A stretch of 64,000 bases of DNA, taken from positions 117,291 through 181,290 of the forward strand of contig NZ_BLJO01000012.1 of assembly GCF_009932555.1 (NCBI RefSeq), given 5' to 3'. The translations under genes and the position numbers were made by a program. Shown one piece after another: positions 17,308-30,402 of the stretch (its first letter is position 1; each line of letters opens with the position of its first letter). This DNA is from Steroidobacter agaridevorans. GTDB taxonomy: Bacteria > Pseudomonadota > Gammaproteobacteria > Steroidobacterales > Steroidobacteraceae. The notes beneath the pieces are model-generated. The model saw nothing but the letters and a program-made list of their open reading frames with translations, was not told the DNA's origin and searched no databases.

Positions 17308-17649
17308 GATCCCTCCAGGAATGTAGAAGCGAGTTCATCGGCGGAGCGCATGGTAGCCGCACTCCCCGCCGTTACCGTTAACTTCGCCGCCCCTGCGCCA
17401 TTTTGGTGCAAGGGCTGAATAGGCTTTTATTGTGGTGTCAGTCACTTGCACCGCCTTGCTGGCGCATTGCCGACAAGCTGTCACATTCGCGGAACGCGCC
17501 GATTGCGCAAGTCAAGCAATAAGTTTCGGCTGTAAAGCTTACCGCGCGCTCAGGCGATCCCCGAATCCCCCGAGGACCCGTCAAGCTCCGACCCCCGCGA
17601 CCGATAAGACTAGCTACGCAGAACTGCGCACATTGCTTTTGGAGTTGTC
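17308..17649. other. 342-bp divergent intergenic region
   Basis: This gap lies between the divergent DUF3562 gene (-) and the chemoreceptor gene (+). Its right end holds the FliA-type promoter at 17581-17607. The remainder shows no open frame with family features and no clear RNA. Confidence 0.6.
17581..17607 (+). promoter_or_regulatory. Sigma-28 (FliA) type promoter of the chemoreceptor gene
   Basis: TCAAGCTC at 17581-17588 resembles the -35 box TAAAGTTT (5 of 8 bases). ACCGATAA at 17600-17607 matches the -10 box GCCGATAA at 7 of 8 bases. The spacer is exactly 11 bases, the sigma-28 standard. A GGAG ribosome-binding sequence and GTG start follow at 17640-17650, placing the gene in the flagellar/chemotaxis regulon. 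Confidence 0.7.
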
Positions 17650-19371
17650 GTGGGCTTGTCGAGATTCAGCATCAACACGCGGCTGACCGTGGCGTTTTCG
17701 GTCGTCGTCGCCATTCTGATCGCGCTGATCGGGGTTGCGACCCTGAGTCAGAACAAGCAGGCCGAAGCCCAGCGCACCAACATCCACACCTATGACGTGA
17801 TCGAGCAGATCAATGGCTTGAGCGACGCGCTCATCAATATGGAAACCGGGGCGCGCGGCTTCCTGCTGGCCGGCGTCGACTCGTTTCTGGAGCCGTTGAA
17901 TCAGGGGCGCCGGGAATTCGACAATCATTTCGAGAGCGCCCAGTCGCTGGCCCAGGACCCGCGGGTGAAGGAAAAGCTCGAGGCGCTGCGCGCTGCCCAA
18001 CAGGATTGGCTGGCGCATGCCATCGAGCCCGCGATCGGCCTGCGGCGCGAAGTGACCACTGGCGACGCGACCATGGCGGATATCGTTGCGCTCGAGCGCG
18101 AGGCTCGCGGCAAGAAAGGCATGGATGCCATGCGCGTCATGATCGAGGAGATCAGGCAGATTCAGCAGAGCTTGCTGGAAGAACGCGCCGCGGTGGCTGA
18201 AGAGGCGCGAACGTTTTCCAATTCCGTGCTGGTGGTCGGCGGCGCGCTCGCGGTGATCCTGTCGATCGGGCTCGCTATCGCCATCGCGCGCAGCATCGCC
18301 ACTCCGCTGCGTCAGGTGTTGCGGGCTACCGAAGACTTGCGCGCCGGCGATGGCGATCTCACTTATCAATTGCCCCCGATGAGCGCCGAGTTCGGCGAGA
18401 TCTCGCGTTCGCTCAATGGATTCATCGATAAGCTGCATCGAATCATCTCGACCACCAAGTCGTTGTCGGCGTCCATGTCGAGCGGCGCTTTGCAGATCGC
18501 GCGCGGCAATGACGATCTCAATCAGCGCACGCAGGAGCAGGCGGCTGCGCTGGAAGAAACCGCGTCGAGCATGGAACAGATGACGGCGACGGTGAAACAG
18601 AACGCCGACAATGCGCGTCAGGCCAATCAGCTTTCGATCAATGCGCGGGCGCATGCCGAGAAAGGCGGGCAGGTCGTGCAGCGGGCCGTCGGCGCGATGG
18701 ACGAGATCAACAACTCCAGCCGTAAGATCGCCGACATCATCGGTGTGATCGATGAAATCGCGTTCCAGACAAATCTGCTGGCGTTGAATGCAGCCGTCGA
18801 AGCGGCGCGCGCGGGCGAGCAGGGCCGGGGTTTCGCGGTCGTCGCCTCCGAAGTGCGCAGCCTCGCTCAGCGCAGCGCCAGCGCCGCCAAGGAGATCAAA
18901 GATCTGATCAACGACTCGGTCGACAAAGTGCGTACCGGCTCGGAGCTGGTCGACGAATCGGGGCGCACGCTCACCGACATCATGGAATCGGTGAAGCGCG
19001 TCAGTGACATCGTCGCCGAGATTGCCGCTGCCAGCGAGGAGCAGGCGCAGGGCATCGATCAAGTGAACAACGCCATCACGCAGATGGACTCGATGACGCA
19101 GCAGAACGCGGCGTTGGTCGAAGAGGCGTCGGCGGCCAGCAAGTCGCTCGAACAGCAAGGCCAGGGCCTGGTGGCGCAGGTCGGCCAGTTCCGTACCGCC
19201 GAGAATGTCACATCGCAGGTGCCGGCGCCGGTGGTTGCGCCACGTCCGGTTGCAGTCGTCAAATCGATCAACAAGCCTTCGCGTAAGCCGATTGCGAAGG
19301 CAGTACCGCGTGCTCGCGCTGCTGCTGCGCCGGTGGCCAAGGCCAGCGGCGGCGATTGGCACGAGTTCTAA
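17650..19371 (+). CDS. Methyl-accepting chemotaxis protein with CHASE3-like sensor
   Basis: A 573-residue chemoreceptor starting at GTG. A first membrane segment (about 12-30) precedes a helical periplasmic CHASE3-like domain (about 35-190) with [13 protein letters not shown] second membrane segment (about 195-215), HAMP and the long coiled signalling domain follow. The hairpin tip is [20 protein letters not shown] near 370-390, which contacts CheA/CheW. The C-terminus ends DWHEF, an xWxxF pentapeptide like NWETF that tethers CheR/CheB. A FliA-type promoter lies upstream. CheA, CheW and CheB are not in the window. The last 4 bases overlap the convergent kinase gene. Confidence 0.93.
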   Translation: MGLSRFSINTRLTVAFSVVVAILIALIGVATLSQNKQAEAQRTNIHTYDVIEQINGLSDALINMETGARGFLLAGVDSFLEPLNQGRREFDNHFESAQSLAQDPRVKEKLEALRAAQQDWLAHAIEPAIGLRREVTTGDATMADIVALEREARGKKGMDAMRVMIEEIRQIQQSLLEERAAVAEEARTFSNSVLVVGGALAVILSIGLAIAIARSIATPLRQVLRATEDLRAGDGDLTYQLPPMSAEFGEISRSLNGFIDKLHRIISTTKSLSASMSSGALQIARGNDDLNQRTQEQAAALEETASSMEQMTATVKQNADNARQANQLSINARAHAEKGGQVVQRAVGAMDEINNSSRKIADIIGVIDEIAFQTNLLALNAAVEAARAGEQGRGFAVVASEVRSLAQRSASAAKEIKDLINDSVDKVRTGSELVDESGRTLTDIMESVKRVSDIVAEIAAASEEQAQGIDQVNNAITQMDSMTQQNAALVEEASAASKSLEQQGQGLVAQVGQFRTAENVTSQVPAPVVAPRPVAVVKSINKPSRKPIAKAVPRARAAAAPVAKASGGDWHEF

Positions 19372-21560
19372 TCGGCGGTCACTCGCGCGTCGTTCTTGGT
19401 CGCTGCCGACTGCGGCAGCGTGAAATAGAACGACGCGCCTTGGCCGATCACGCTGTTGGCCCAAATCCTTCCGCCGTAACGCTGCACGATGCGTGCAGCG
19501 GTGGCGAGCCCGATGCCGACGCCGGGGAACTCGGACGTCGTGTGCATGCGTCGGAACGGCTCGAACAAATGTTGGGCGAAGTTCATGTCGAAGCCCACGC
19601 CGTTGTCCCGGACCACGAATGCCGGGCCGCACTTGTCTTCCTTGCGCGCCAGAGTCACCGAGGGCTCGGCGGTGCGCGTCGTATATTTCCACGCGTTGCC
19701 CAGGAGATTGACCAGCAGACTGCGCATCAAACGCGGGTCGGCGCATATCGGCGGACCGCAATCGATATCGACACGCACGCGGTGACCGGGGTATTGCAGC
19801 TGTAATTCCTGGATCACCTCGGCCGCGACTGCGTTCAGATCGATAGGCTTGCGCGCGAGTTCGATCTTGGTCAGCTGCGCGAGGCCCAGCATGCCGTCGA
19901 TGACATCGTTCATGCGTCGCACCGACGCTTCGATGCGCTCCATGCGATGGCTGGCTTCTTCGTCGGGCTGCCGCTCGATCGCATCGCGCAGCATGCCGCA
20001 GTGGCCCGACATCGCATTCAACGGCGCTCGCAAATCGTGCGCGGCCGACGCGGTGAACTCTTCCAGATCGCGATTGGCGAAAGTCAGCTGCTGATTCATC
20101 GCTTGCAGCTCCCGTGTGCGTTCCTCCACCCGCCGCTCCAGCGATGCCGTGTGTCGCTCGATATCTTCGCGGAGCAAGGCTTGTTGAAGCGCAATCGCGA
20201 GCTGGTCGGCGATGCTGTGTGCCGCCTGCACGTGCTCGTCGCTGAACCACTGCGCGTGGCCATCGATCAGTTCCAGCATCCCGAGCAGATGTTGTTCGCC
20301 CCGCAGCGGCAGTCCGACATAGGAAACGACGCCGGCCTGACGCAGTTCGGCGAACAGCTCGGCCTTGCACTCCAAGGTGCGTAGATCGTCCAGCCGGATG
20401 GTCTGTTCAGTGCCGACATCGCGCAGCGCTTCTTCGTAGCTTGCGACCGAATGCACGCGCGGGATGAAATTCGTGGAACCGCAAGTGCCCGCGGCCAGCA
20501 GCCGGTGCGCGCTGGAATTCCGATCGAACACGATCAGGCTGGCGCCCGCGCACGGAATGATCCGTCGCAGATGATCGAGCGCCTTCCCGGCAATCTCGCG
20601 AGTGGAGCGCATGCCGAGGATGGCGCGATCCAGCTCGGCGACGGCCTCGACCCGGCGCAGATGCGCGAGCAGCGCGTGATCGCTGCGCCGGACGATTTGT
20701 GAGTTCCACCATACCAGCAGCGAGAAACCCAGCATGTTGAGCGCCGTGAACATCGCGAGCCCGATCTCGCCGTCATAAATACCGCCCTGCTGACCTTGCA
20801 GCAGCAGCCAACCGACGATGACAGGCAGCAGAATCGCTGCCGGCAGCAAGCGGCGCAGTTCCGCGCCTGCCCGATCCGACGCAATGACCTGGCCAGCCAG
20901 CACGAACCGCGGATGAACCGTGAGCACGGCCAAACTGAGCAGCAACAAACCGAGGGCTGTATGCAAGGCCACGACCGAGAAGCCCGGCAGTGAATACAGC
21001 GACGCCGCCTGATAGGCATAGCCGAGCACCATGATGAGCGAGCCCACCATGACGAGCAGCACCGTCAGCTCCATTGCCAGCCACAGGCGCGTCAACCGGG
21101 CGGGCCAGGGCAGCATCGCGATGGCGAACAGGCTGAAACTGATCGCGGAGATCGGCGACATGCGCCAGGGAAACAACACAATATGATTCGGGGGATCATG
21201 CGGTACCAGCAACCGGTCTATGCCGACCGGAAAGCGCAGCACATAGCTGAGCAGCGTCATACTGGCGACCAGCAGTAACAAAGCGGCGGCCACTGGCTGA
21301 ATACGGATCAACAGGCGGCTCAACATTCCAACATGCGGATGCTCGTGCGCGGCCAGACCGGCAAGAGATATCCCGCCAAGTACGAAACAAAGCGCGGTAT
21401 TCGGTTTGAGCGTGCCCAGCCCGGGCACCAGAATTTGGAATATCGGCTGAGACAGCCACCAGCCGATCAGTGCGGTGCCGCCGACCGCGACGCACAGGAT
21501 TGCGATCGTGCGAGCAAGCGCTATCAAGGCCAGCGGCGGGCCGGGTGGTGCTGCCATCAC
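19368..21560 (-). CDS. Membrane histidine kinase with GAF domain
   Basis: A 730-residue sensor kinase. Seven to eight hydrophobic segments fill about residues 10-300, forming a membrane sensor of unknown ligand. A GAF domain (about 315-465), a coiled coil ([18 protein letters not shown]), a HisKA with [10 protein letters not shown] (phospho-His near 507) and a HATPase with [18 protein letters not shown] and GVGIGLA boxes follow. The N- to C-terminal order and C-terminal sequence resemble phytochrome-like kinases, but no bilin-binding Cys context is evident. It overlaps the chemoreceptor tail to tail by 4 bases. No partner regulator is adjacent. Confidence 0.88.
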   Translation of the reverse strand: MMAAPPGPPLALIALARTIAILCVAVGGTALIGWWLSQPIFQILVPGLGTLKPNTALCFVLGGISLAGLAAHEHPHVGMLSRLLIRIQPVAAALLLLVASMTLLSYVLRFPVGIDRLLVPHDPPNHIVLFPWRMSPISAISFSLFAIAMLPWPARLTRLWLAMELTVLLVMVGSLIMVLGYAYQAASLYSLPGFSVVALHTALGLLLLSLAVLTVHPRFVLAGQVIASDRAGAELRRLLPAAILLPVIVGWLLLQGQQGGIYDGEIGLAMFTALNMLGFSLLVWWNSQIVRRSDHALLAHLRRVEAVAELDRAILGMRSTREIAGKALDHLRRIIPCAGASLIVFDRNSSAHRLLAAGTCGSTNFIPRVHSVASYEEALRDVGTEQTIRLDDLRTLECKAELFAELRQAGVVSYVGLPLRGEQHLLGMLELIDGHAQWFSDEHVQAAHSIADQLAIALQQALLREDIERHTASLERRVEERTRELQAMNQQLTFANRDLEEFTASAAHDLRAPLNAMSGHCGMLRDAIERQPDEEASHRMERIEASVRRMNDVIDGMLGLAQLTKIELARKPIDLNAVAAEVIQELQLQYPGHRVRVDIDCGPPICADPRLMRSLLVNLLGNAWKYTTRTAEPSVTLARKEDKCGPAFVVRDNGVGFDMNFAQHLFEPFRRMHTTSEFPGVGIGLATAARIVQRYGGRIWANSVIGQGASFYFTLPQSAATKNDARVTAD

Positions 21561-21919
21561 GGCGGCCGGAGTAGGTGAGGAAACGTTATGTTTGTTGTTC
21601 AGGGGATCTCCTCGTCGCGCGCCTGGGTCCGGTTCGGCTTCGCTGCACCCTGGATTGTGCGATCAGTCTAAAGAGCGCCCGCACTACGCGGAGTCCGCAT
21701 CTATACGCACCTCCGCGTAAGGGCCAGGGTGATGATGTTTCACCTGCTGCGCAAGCGTCCTAAGGAACAATCGGCGGCCGCCCGCGCAGCGGAGTTTTTG
21801 CTGATTTGTGCAGTGGCTGCCTGTGCTCGCGCAGCATTGGATACATCGGCGGTTGCCTGATGTGGGAATGTCTAGTGGCTGCGGACAGGCGGCCTCGCCA
21901 TGCTAATGGCGTGAGCCCC
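21561..21919. other. 359-bp intergenic region upstream of cheD
   Basis: This gap lies between the divergent GAF kinase gene (-) and cheD (+). It contains a 9-bp perfect inverted repeat (21685-21719). The cheD frame is open back to 21806, but the extra N-terminal residues do not look like CheD. No sigma-28 -10 box was found here. Confidence 0.55.
21685..21719. repeat. 9-bp perfect inverted repeat upstream of cheD
   Basis: TACGCGGAG (21685-21693) and CTCCGCGTA (21711-21719) are exact inverted repeats separated by 17 bases. The site lies about 200 bases upstream of the cheD start and 125 bases upstream of the divergent kinase gene. It may be an operator for either gene or a transcript hairpin. 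Confidence 0.45.
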
Positions 21920-22411
21920 ATGTTGCATACGTCCTCGATGTCCGAGGTCGTACTGAAAATCGGTCAGTTCTATTTCGGTGGCGGGCGGACCAAGATCCGC
22001 ACGCTGCTGGGCTCGTGCGTGTCCATCACCATGTGGCATCCGCGGCTGAAGATCGGCGGTATGTGTCACTACATGCTGCCTCAGCGTGGCGCAGGCGGGA
22101 CGGCTTCCTCGGCAGCCGAGGGCAACTACGCCGACGAGGTCATGCAGATGTTTCTTGGTGAGATCCGCCACGCCGGCACGCGGCCCCGGGACTATATCGT
22201 CAAGTTGTTCGGTGGCGGTTGTATGTTCGCCGACAGCAGCGAGCTTCGTGAAGTGTCGGGCCGGAACGTCTCGGCGGGCCGAACCTTGCTCGCCAGGCAT
22301 GGCTTTTCCATCTCGGCCGAGAATACCGGCGGCTCTGGCAGCCGCGTGCTGGTGTTCGAATTGTGGAGCGGCGACGTTTGGATCCGGCGCGGCCTGGCCC
22401 TGGCAACGTGA
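21920..22411 (+). CDS. cheD: Chemoreceptor glutamine deamidase CheD
   Basis: A 163-residue protein of the CheD family, which deamidates specific glutamines of chemoreceptors to glutamates. The catalytic Cys lies in LGSCVSI and the His in GGMCHYMLP; LFGGGCMF and GRNVSAG are further family blocks. Start at 21920 is chosen because the upstream part of the frame is unlike CheD; GTG 21911 or ATG 21938 are alternatives. It is probably linked to the nearby chemoreceptor, although the kinase gene on the other strand lies between. It converges on the GGDEF-EAL gene. Confidence 0.9.
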   Translation: MLHTSSMSEVVLKIGQFYFGGGRTKIRTLLGSCVSITMWHPRLKIGGMCHYMLPQRGAGGTASSAAEGNYADEVMQMFLGEIRHAGTRPRDYIVKLFGGGCMFADSSELREVSGRNVSAGRTLLARHGFSISAENTGGSGSRVLVFELWSGDVWIRRGLALAT

Positions 22412-22418
22412 GCTTTCG

Positions 22419-24758
22419 CTACGCGGCCGGCGCCTGAACCTGCTTCGCCACGCACTCCAGCGCACGTGCCTTCACCGTTTCGGTGAAGCGGCGCATTTCG
22501 CCCATCTGTTCCAACAGGGCGCGGCACTGGTTCGCCGGCACCGGCTTGCTGAAGTAATAGCCCTGGCCGCGATGACAGCCCATCTCGCGCAGGCAGTCGA
22601 GCTGCTCTGCAGTCTCGATGCCCTCGGCGATGGTGTCGATGCCCAGCTGCTTCGCCATGGCCAGCACGCCGCGCACGATGGCTGCGTCGCTCGGATCGAC
22701 GCTGATGTTTCTGACGAACGCCTGATCGATCTTTACTGCGTCGATGGGCAGATGTTTCAGATAGCTCAGGTTCGAGAAGCCGGTGCCGAAGTCGTCCAGA
22801 TAGACCTTCGAGCCTGCCTGGCGCAACGTGTCGATCATCGCCACGCTCCGGGTCGAATTCTGCAGCCACGCCGACTCGGTGACTTCGAACGACAGCCACT
22901 TGGGATCGAGCCCGTGCTGTGACGCCAGCTCGTGACAGCGCGCCGGAAAGTCGGCGCGCTCGAACTGCAATGGTGCAACGTTGACCGCCACGGGCGCTAG
23001 CCGCACGGACGCGCGCTGCCATTCAGCGAGCTGCTCGATGACCATCCGCAGAATCTGCTCGCCGAGCGGCACGATCAGGCCGCTCTTTTCCGCGACCGGA
23101 ATGAAGCGCCCCGGCGAAACGACGCCCAGCTCCGGATGCCGCCAGCGCGCCAGGGCTTCGAACGAGGTGAGCCGGCCGCTCTGCAGATCCACCAGCGGCT
23201 GGAATTCCAGATAGATCTGCTCGCTGCCGATCGCCCGGCGCAGCGCCTGCTCGATCGCGACATGCTCGCTCAGCTCGGTGTTCATCTTCGCGTCGAACAG
23301 CTGGAAGTTGTCGCGGCCCAGCTCCTTGGCCCGGTACAAGGCGATGTCGGCGTGTTTCAGCAGCGCTTCGGCGTCGATGCCATCGTGCGGATAGACCGCG
23401 ACGCCAATGCTGGCGGTCATGGACACGGTTGCATCGGGCAGCGGAATGGGCTCTCGCAGAGTGGTGAGCAGCCGGCTGGCCAAGGTGCGGATCTCGAGCA
23501 TGCTGTCCAGCATCGGCGCGACCACCACGAATTCGTCGCCGCCGGAGCGGATCACGATGTCGGCGGGCCGGGTCGCAGCCTGCACCCGCTGCGCGACGAT
23601 CTTGATCAGCTGATCGCCGATGCGATGGCAGAGCGACTCGTTGATGTGTTTGAAATGATCCAGGTCGACATATAACAACGTCAGCGGGCGGCCGGCTTCA
23701 GCCGCTGCTTGCAACAGCTGAGGCAGTCGCTTGCGCAGGTGCGCGCGATTCGGCAGCTCCGTCAAAGAATCGTGTTCGCCGACATGGTCGAGCGTCTGTC
23801 GATGGCGCCGTTCGGCCTCGACCTGCAGCCGCCAGCTTTGTCTGAGTCGCAGCACGAGCCAGGTCAGCGATCCGACGCAGGCGACCAGCACCAGCGCGAT
23901 GGCGCCGATCAGCATGAACGTCGTGCGACGGCCGAGCGTCCCGATGTCACGTTTGCTCGGTGCGCTCAGCAGCCCGACCGGCTGGCCATGCATGTCTCGC
24001 AACAGCGCGTAGCTCATCGCATGCTCGTCGTCGACATTGGTGGCAAAGATCATCGGTGCGTCGGCGGTCGCAATCCAACGGCGCACGTCGGTGGGCAGCT
24101 CGGCGCGCTCCGGCGCAGCGCCGCCGATGCGCGTCATGGTCGCCGGCAGCTGGCTGGTCTGCGCGATGCGCATGATCTCGTCCGGGTCGAAATAGCGGAC
24201 GAACAGCAGGAATGCGCCGGTCGGATCGCTTTTGTCGGAGCGATTGATCTCGACCATGGAGAAGGCTATCGGACCTCGCGGGCTGTCGACGATGCGTTCG
24301 ACCGGGGCGCGGTCGCGCCAGTCGTGCGGCTCGTCGCGCAGATGGAGGAACAGTCGCAGCAGATCCGGCGGCGCCGGGTATCGCAGGCGGCGCTGGCGCT
24401 CGAGCAATTCGGCGGAGAACACCAGCTCGCCGTGCGCGTTCAGGATCCCGACCATGTCCACTTCCATGCCGGCCAGGGAGTAGGGCGTGAAATTGACGTC
24501 GACGAAGTCCTGCGTGGGATGGCGGATGTATTGGTACATCTGATCCCACTGACCGTAGTCGCGGGCGCTGATCGCGAGCTGACTCAGGTCGGCATCCACC
24601 GCCTGCACGAGTTGCTCGGACTTGCGCAGGGTCTGGGCGTTTTCGATAGCGTCGAAACGGCTTACAAACAGCTTCGCGGCCACGGCCAGCGTCACCGCGA
24701 GGACGATGCAAGCCGAGAGGATGCCGATCAGGAGTCTGGTGCGCGAGCCGGATGCCAC
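22419..24758 (-). CDS. CHASE4-GGDEF-EAL cyclic di-GMP enzyme
   Basis: A 779-residue membrane protein. A membrane segment (about 8-30), a CHASE4-like periplasmic domain with the SARDYGQWDQMYQY signature (about 62-75) and a second membrane segment (about 275-300) precede a GGDEF domain. Its active-site SGGDEF lies near residue 404, and an RPAD inhibitory site sits 5 residues upstream. The EAL domain has EALARWRHPELG near 533, and DDFGTGFSNLSYL and KIDQAFV blocks look intact. It could therefore both make and break cyclic di-GMP in response to a periplasmic signal. The dominant activity cannot be told. Confidence 0.92.
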   Translation of the reverse strand: MASGSRTRLLIGILSACIVLAVTLAVAAKLFVSRFDAIENAQTLRKSEQLVQAVDADLSQLAISARDYGQWDQMYQYIRHPTQDFVDVNFTPYSLAGMEVDMVGILNAHGELVFSAELLERQRRLRYPAPPDLLRLFLHLRDEPHDWRDRAPVERIVDSPRGPIAFSMVEINRSDKSDPTGAFLLFVRYFDPDEIMRIAQTSQLPATMTRIGGAAPERAELPTDVRRWIATADAPMIFATNVDDEHAMSYALLRDMHGQPVGLLSAPSKRDIGTLGRRTTFMLIGAIALVLVACVGSLTWLVLRLRQSWRLQVEAERRHRQTLDHVGEHDSLTELPNRAHLRKRLPQLLQAAAEAGRPLTLLYVDLDHFKHINESLCHRIGDQLIKIVAQRVQAATRPADIVIRSGGDEFVVVAPMLDSMLEIRTLASRLLTTLREPIPLPDATVSMTASIGVAVYPHDGIDAEALLKHADIALYRAKELGRDNFQLFDAKMNTELSEHVAIEQALRRAIGSEQIYLEFQPLVDLQSGRLTSFEALARWRHPELGVVSPGRFIPVAEKSGLIVPLGEQILRMVIEQLAEWQRASVRLAPVAVNVAPLQFERADFPARCHELASQHGLDPKWLSFEVTESAWLQNSTRSVAMIDTLRQAGSKVYLDDFGTGFSNLSYLKHLPIDAVKIDQAFVRNISVDPSDAAIVRGVLAMAKQLGIDTIAEGIETAEQLDCLREMGCHRGQGYYFSKPVPANQCRALLEQMGEMRRFTETVKARALECVAKQVQAPAA

Positions 24759-24912
24759 TTGAAGACGAATCGAAGTCAGGAACGAGCGAAGATGTGCGAT
24801 TCAACCTCACATTCGCTCGCATAGCGGCATAGGAGTCCACAATCCAAACGGATTGAGGGAACGCCTCATCGGGCGACGAGGTCTTCGCTGTCCGGCGGGG
24901 GAGCGGGCGGCC

Positions 24913-25542
24913 TTAAGCGTTGCCGACGCCGGACTGGATGATCATGTGCATACGGACCAGGTGGGCCAGCGAGTGGGCGCCCATCTTGTCCATGATATTG
25001 CCGCGATGGACTTCGACGGTGCGTTCGCTCAGCCCCAGATCCAGCGCAATCACTTTATTGGCGCGTCCATCCACCACCAGTTGAAGGACTTCCTTCTCAC
25101 GAGCGCTGAGAGTGAGGAAACGGGAGCGGATATCCGCATGCCGGCGGATGCTCTCCCGGTTCTGCGCGTCCTTTTTCAGGGCGGCGTTGACCCGGTCGAT
25201 CAGGTCCTGGTGCCGGACCGGCTTCTCCAGGAAATCGAAGGCGCCTTCCCGCATGGCTTCCACGACCATGGGAATGTCGGCGTGGTTGGTGATCAGGATC
25301 ACCGGCAGGATGGAGCCGATGCGGATCAGATGCCGCTGCAGCTCGAGGCCGCTCATCTCCGGCAGACGCACGTCCAGGATCAACGTGCCCGGCAACGTGT
25401 GATCGAGCTTTTCCAGAAACTGCGAAGGCCGGCCGTAAGAAACGGCGACATGACCGGCGGCCTGTACGACGGCCGTCAGCACATCGCGGACCTCATCGTC
25501 GTCATCCAGAATATGGACGACCGGGTGCGCTGCTTTATTCAT
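24913..25542 (-). CDS. FixJ-type response regulator (REC-LuxR)
   Basis: A 209-residue regulator starting at ATG 25542; the frame stays open 21 codons further upstream, but that part is unlike a receiver. The receiver has acidic DDDD near residue 13 and phospho-Asp in LILDVRLPEMSG, with the conserved Lys in FLEKP. The LuxR-type helix-turn-helix is LTLSAREKEVLQLVVDGRANKV onward with LGLSERTVEVHR. It is closely similar to the regulator at 50844. No partner kinase lies beside it, so it may be phosphorylated by the FixL-like kinase near 52 kb or by one of the hybrids. Confidence 0.9.
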   Translation of the reverse strand: MNKAAHPVVHILDDDDEVRDVLTAVVQAAGHVAVSYGRPSQFLEKLDHTLPGTLILDVRLPEMSGLELQRHLIRIGSILPVILITNHADIPMVVEAMREGAFDFLEKPVRHQDLIDRVNAALKKDAQNRESIRRHADIRSRFLTLSAREKEVLQLVVDGRANKVIALDLGLSERTVEVHRGNIMDKMGAHSLAHLVRMHMIIQSGVGNA

Positions 25543-25631
25543 TCCCCACCTCTCCCTGTCCCGTCTCGTCTGAAGCAGTGTACATCGCGCAGGAAAACTA
25601 GGCATCTAACGAAGTTTGATTGTTGTTAGTA

Positions 25632-25649
25632 CCGTTGGAGCGGCAACGG
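25632..25649. repeat. Short perfect palindrome between divergent regulators
   Basis: CCGTTG at 25632-25637 and CAACGG at 25644-25649 surround 6 bases. The site lies 90 bases upstream of the FixJ-type gene (-) and 150 bases upstream of the hybrid kinase (+). It is a possible operator. Confidence 0.3.
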
Positions 25650-25804
25650 ACCATGACATGGCAATGATCGGTGCAGAGCGGCCGCCGACCCCGCTGTCGC
25701 ATGCTGTAGGCGCGTTAACTACCGATTGCTAGCAGTTGCCGCCGTTACTATCGTGCTGCGGCTTTCAGCTCGTGGCCAGCCGATGTTGCAACAGTTACTG
25801 GAAC

Positions 25805-29488
<3,684 letters not shown>

Positions 29489-29510
29489 CGCAGTGAGTGC
29501 GTGCGCCGTC

Positions 29511-30377
29511 ATGATGCCGGAGGAATACCCAACGTCGACGTTTGCCGTGGCGGCGGACCAGGGGCGCGGCGCTGGGCCGGAGTTGCATCAATTCCTGGAC
29601 CGGTTGTTCGATCTGAGCGGCGTTGACTTGAGCGGTTATGGCAAGCGCGCTTTGCAGCGTCGCTTGCGCAGCCTGATCAGCGGCGAGGGCCTGTCGGGCC
29701 TCGGCGAGTTGGGCGAGCGCATCGGCAACGATCCGCGTTTCCTCGCGCACGTGCTGGACCGGCTGATGCTACGGGTCACGACCATGTTTCGCGATCCGTC
29801 GTTCTTTCGCTTGTTTCGGGATCGCGTCGTGCCGCTGTTGCGGACGTATCCGTATCCCCGGCTGTGGGTGGCCGGTTGCTCCACAGGACAGGAAGCCTAC
29901 TCGCTGGCGATTCTGTTGCGTGAAGAAGGCCTGTACGACCGCTGCCGCATTTACGCGACCGATCTCAACGAGGCGGTGATCGAGAAGGCGCGCAGCGGTG
30001 TGTTGCCGCTGGACGCGCTCGAGGAGTACGAACAGAACTATCGCGCAGCCGGCGGCATCCGCGCGCTGTCCGATTATTACATTCGGGGCAAGGCGTCGGC
30101 GGTGCTCGATCCCGCCGTGCTGGATCGGATCGCCGTGTTCCGCCACGACCTGGCGCGCGACGCGTCGTTCAACGAATTTCACGTGATCTTCTGTCGCAAC
30201 GTGCTGATGTATTTCGACGAGCCGTTGCGCTACCGCGTGCACCAGCTGTTCAGCGACAGCCTGGTGCGGCTGGGATTTCTCGGGCTGGGCCAGAGTGAAT
30301 CGCTGCACCTGAGCCGGCATGAATCGCAATATGACTTGCTGTCGCGACGCCACCGCTTGTATCGCAAGCTGGGCTGA
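29511..30377 (+). CDS. CheR-type protein methyltransferase
   Basis: A 288-residue SAM-dependent methyltransferase of the CheR family. A short helical N-terminal domain (about 20-90) precedes the SAM fold with VAGCSTGQEAYSLAI near 118, YATDLNEAVIEKA and FCRNVLMYFD. The family methylates receptor glutamates. ATG 29511 is used; GTG 29493, 4 bases after the kinase stop, is also possible. It lies between a hybrid kinase and a receiver-kinase fusion and may serve that phosphorelay rather than flagellar taxis. No CheB methylesterase is seen. Confidence 0.88.
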   Translation: MMPEEYPTSTFAVAADQGRGAGPELHQFLDRLFDLSGVDLSGYGKRALQRRLRSLISGEGLSGLGELGERIGNDPRFLAHVLDRLMLRVTTMFRDPSFFRLFRDRVVPLLRTYPYPRLWVAGCSTGQEAYSLAILLREEGLYDRCRIYATDLNEAVIEKARSGVLPLDALEEYEQNYRAAGGIRALSDYYIRGKASAVLDPAVLDRIAVFRHDLARDASFNEFHVIFCRNVLMYFDEPLRYRVHQLFSDSLVRLGFLGLGQSESLHLSRHESQYDLLSRRHRLYRKLG

Positions 30378-30402
30378 GCGAGGCGATACGGGGGTTTCGG
30401 CG

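Noticed and set aside
17614..20370. 918-codon minus-strand frame antisense to the chemoreceptor and across part of the kinase gene
   Set aside because: It covers a clear chemoreceptor in antisense and runs across the GAF kinase in another frame. Composition is Arg/Ala-rich with no fold features.
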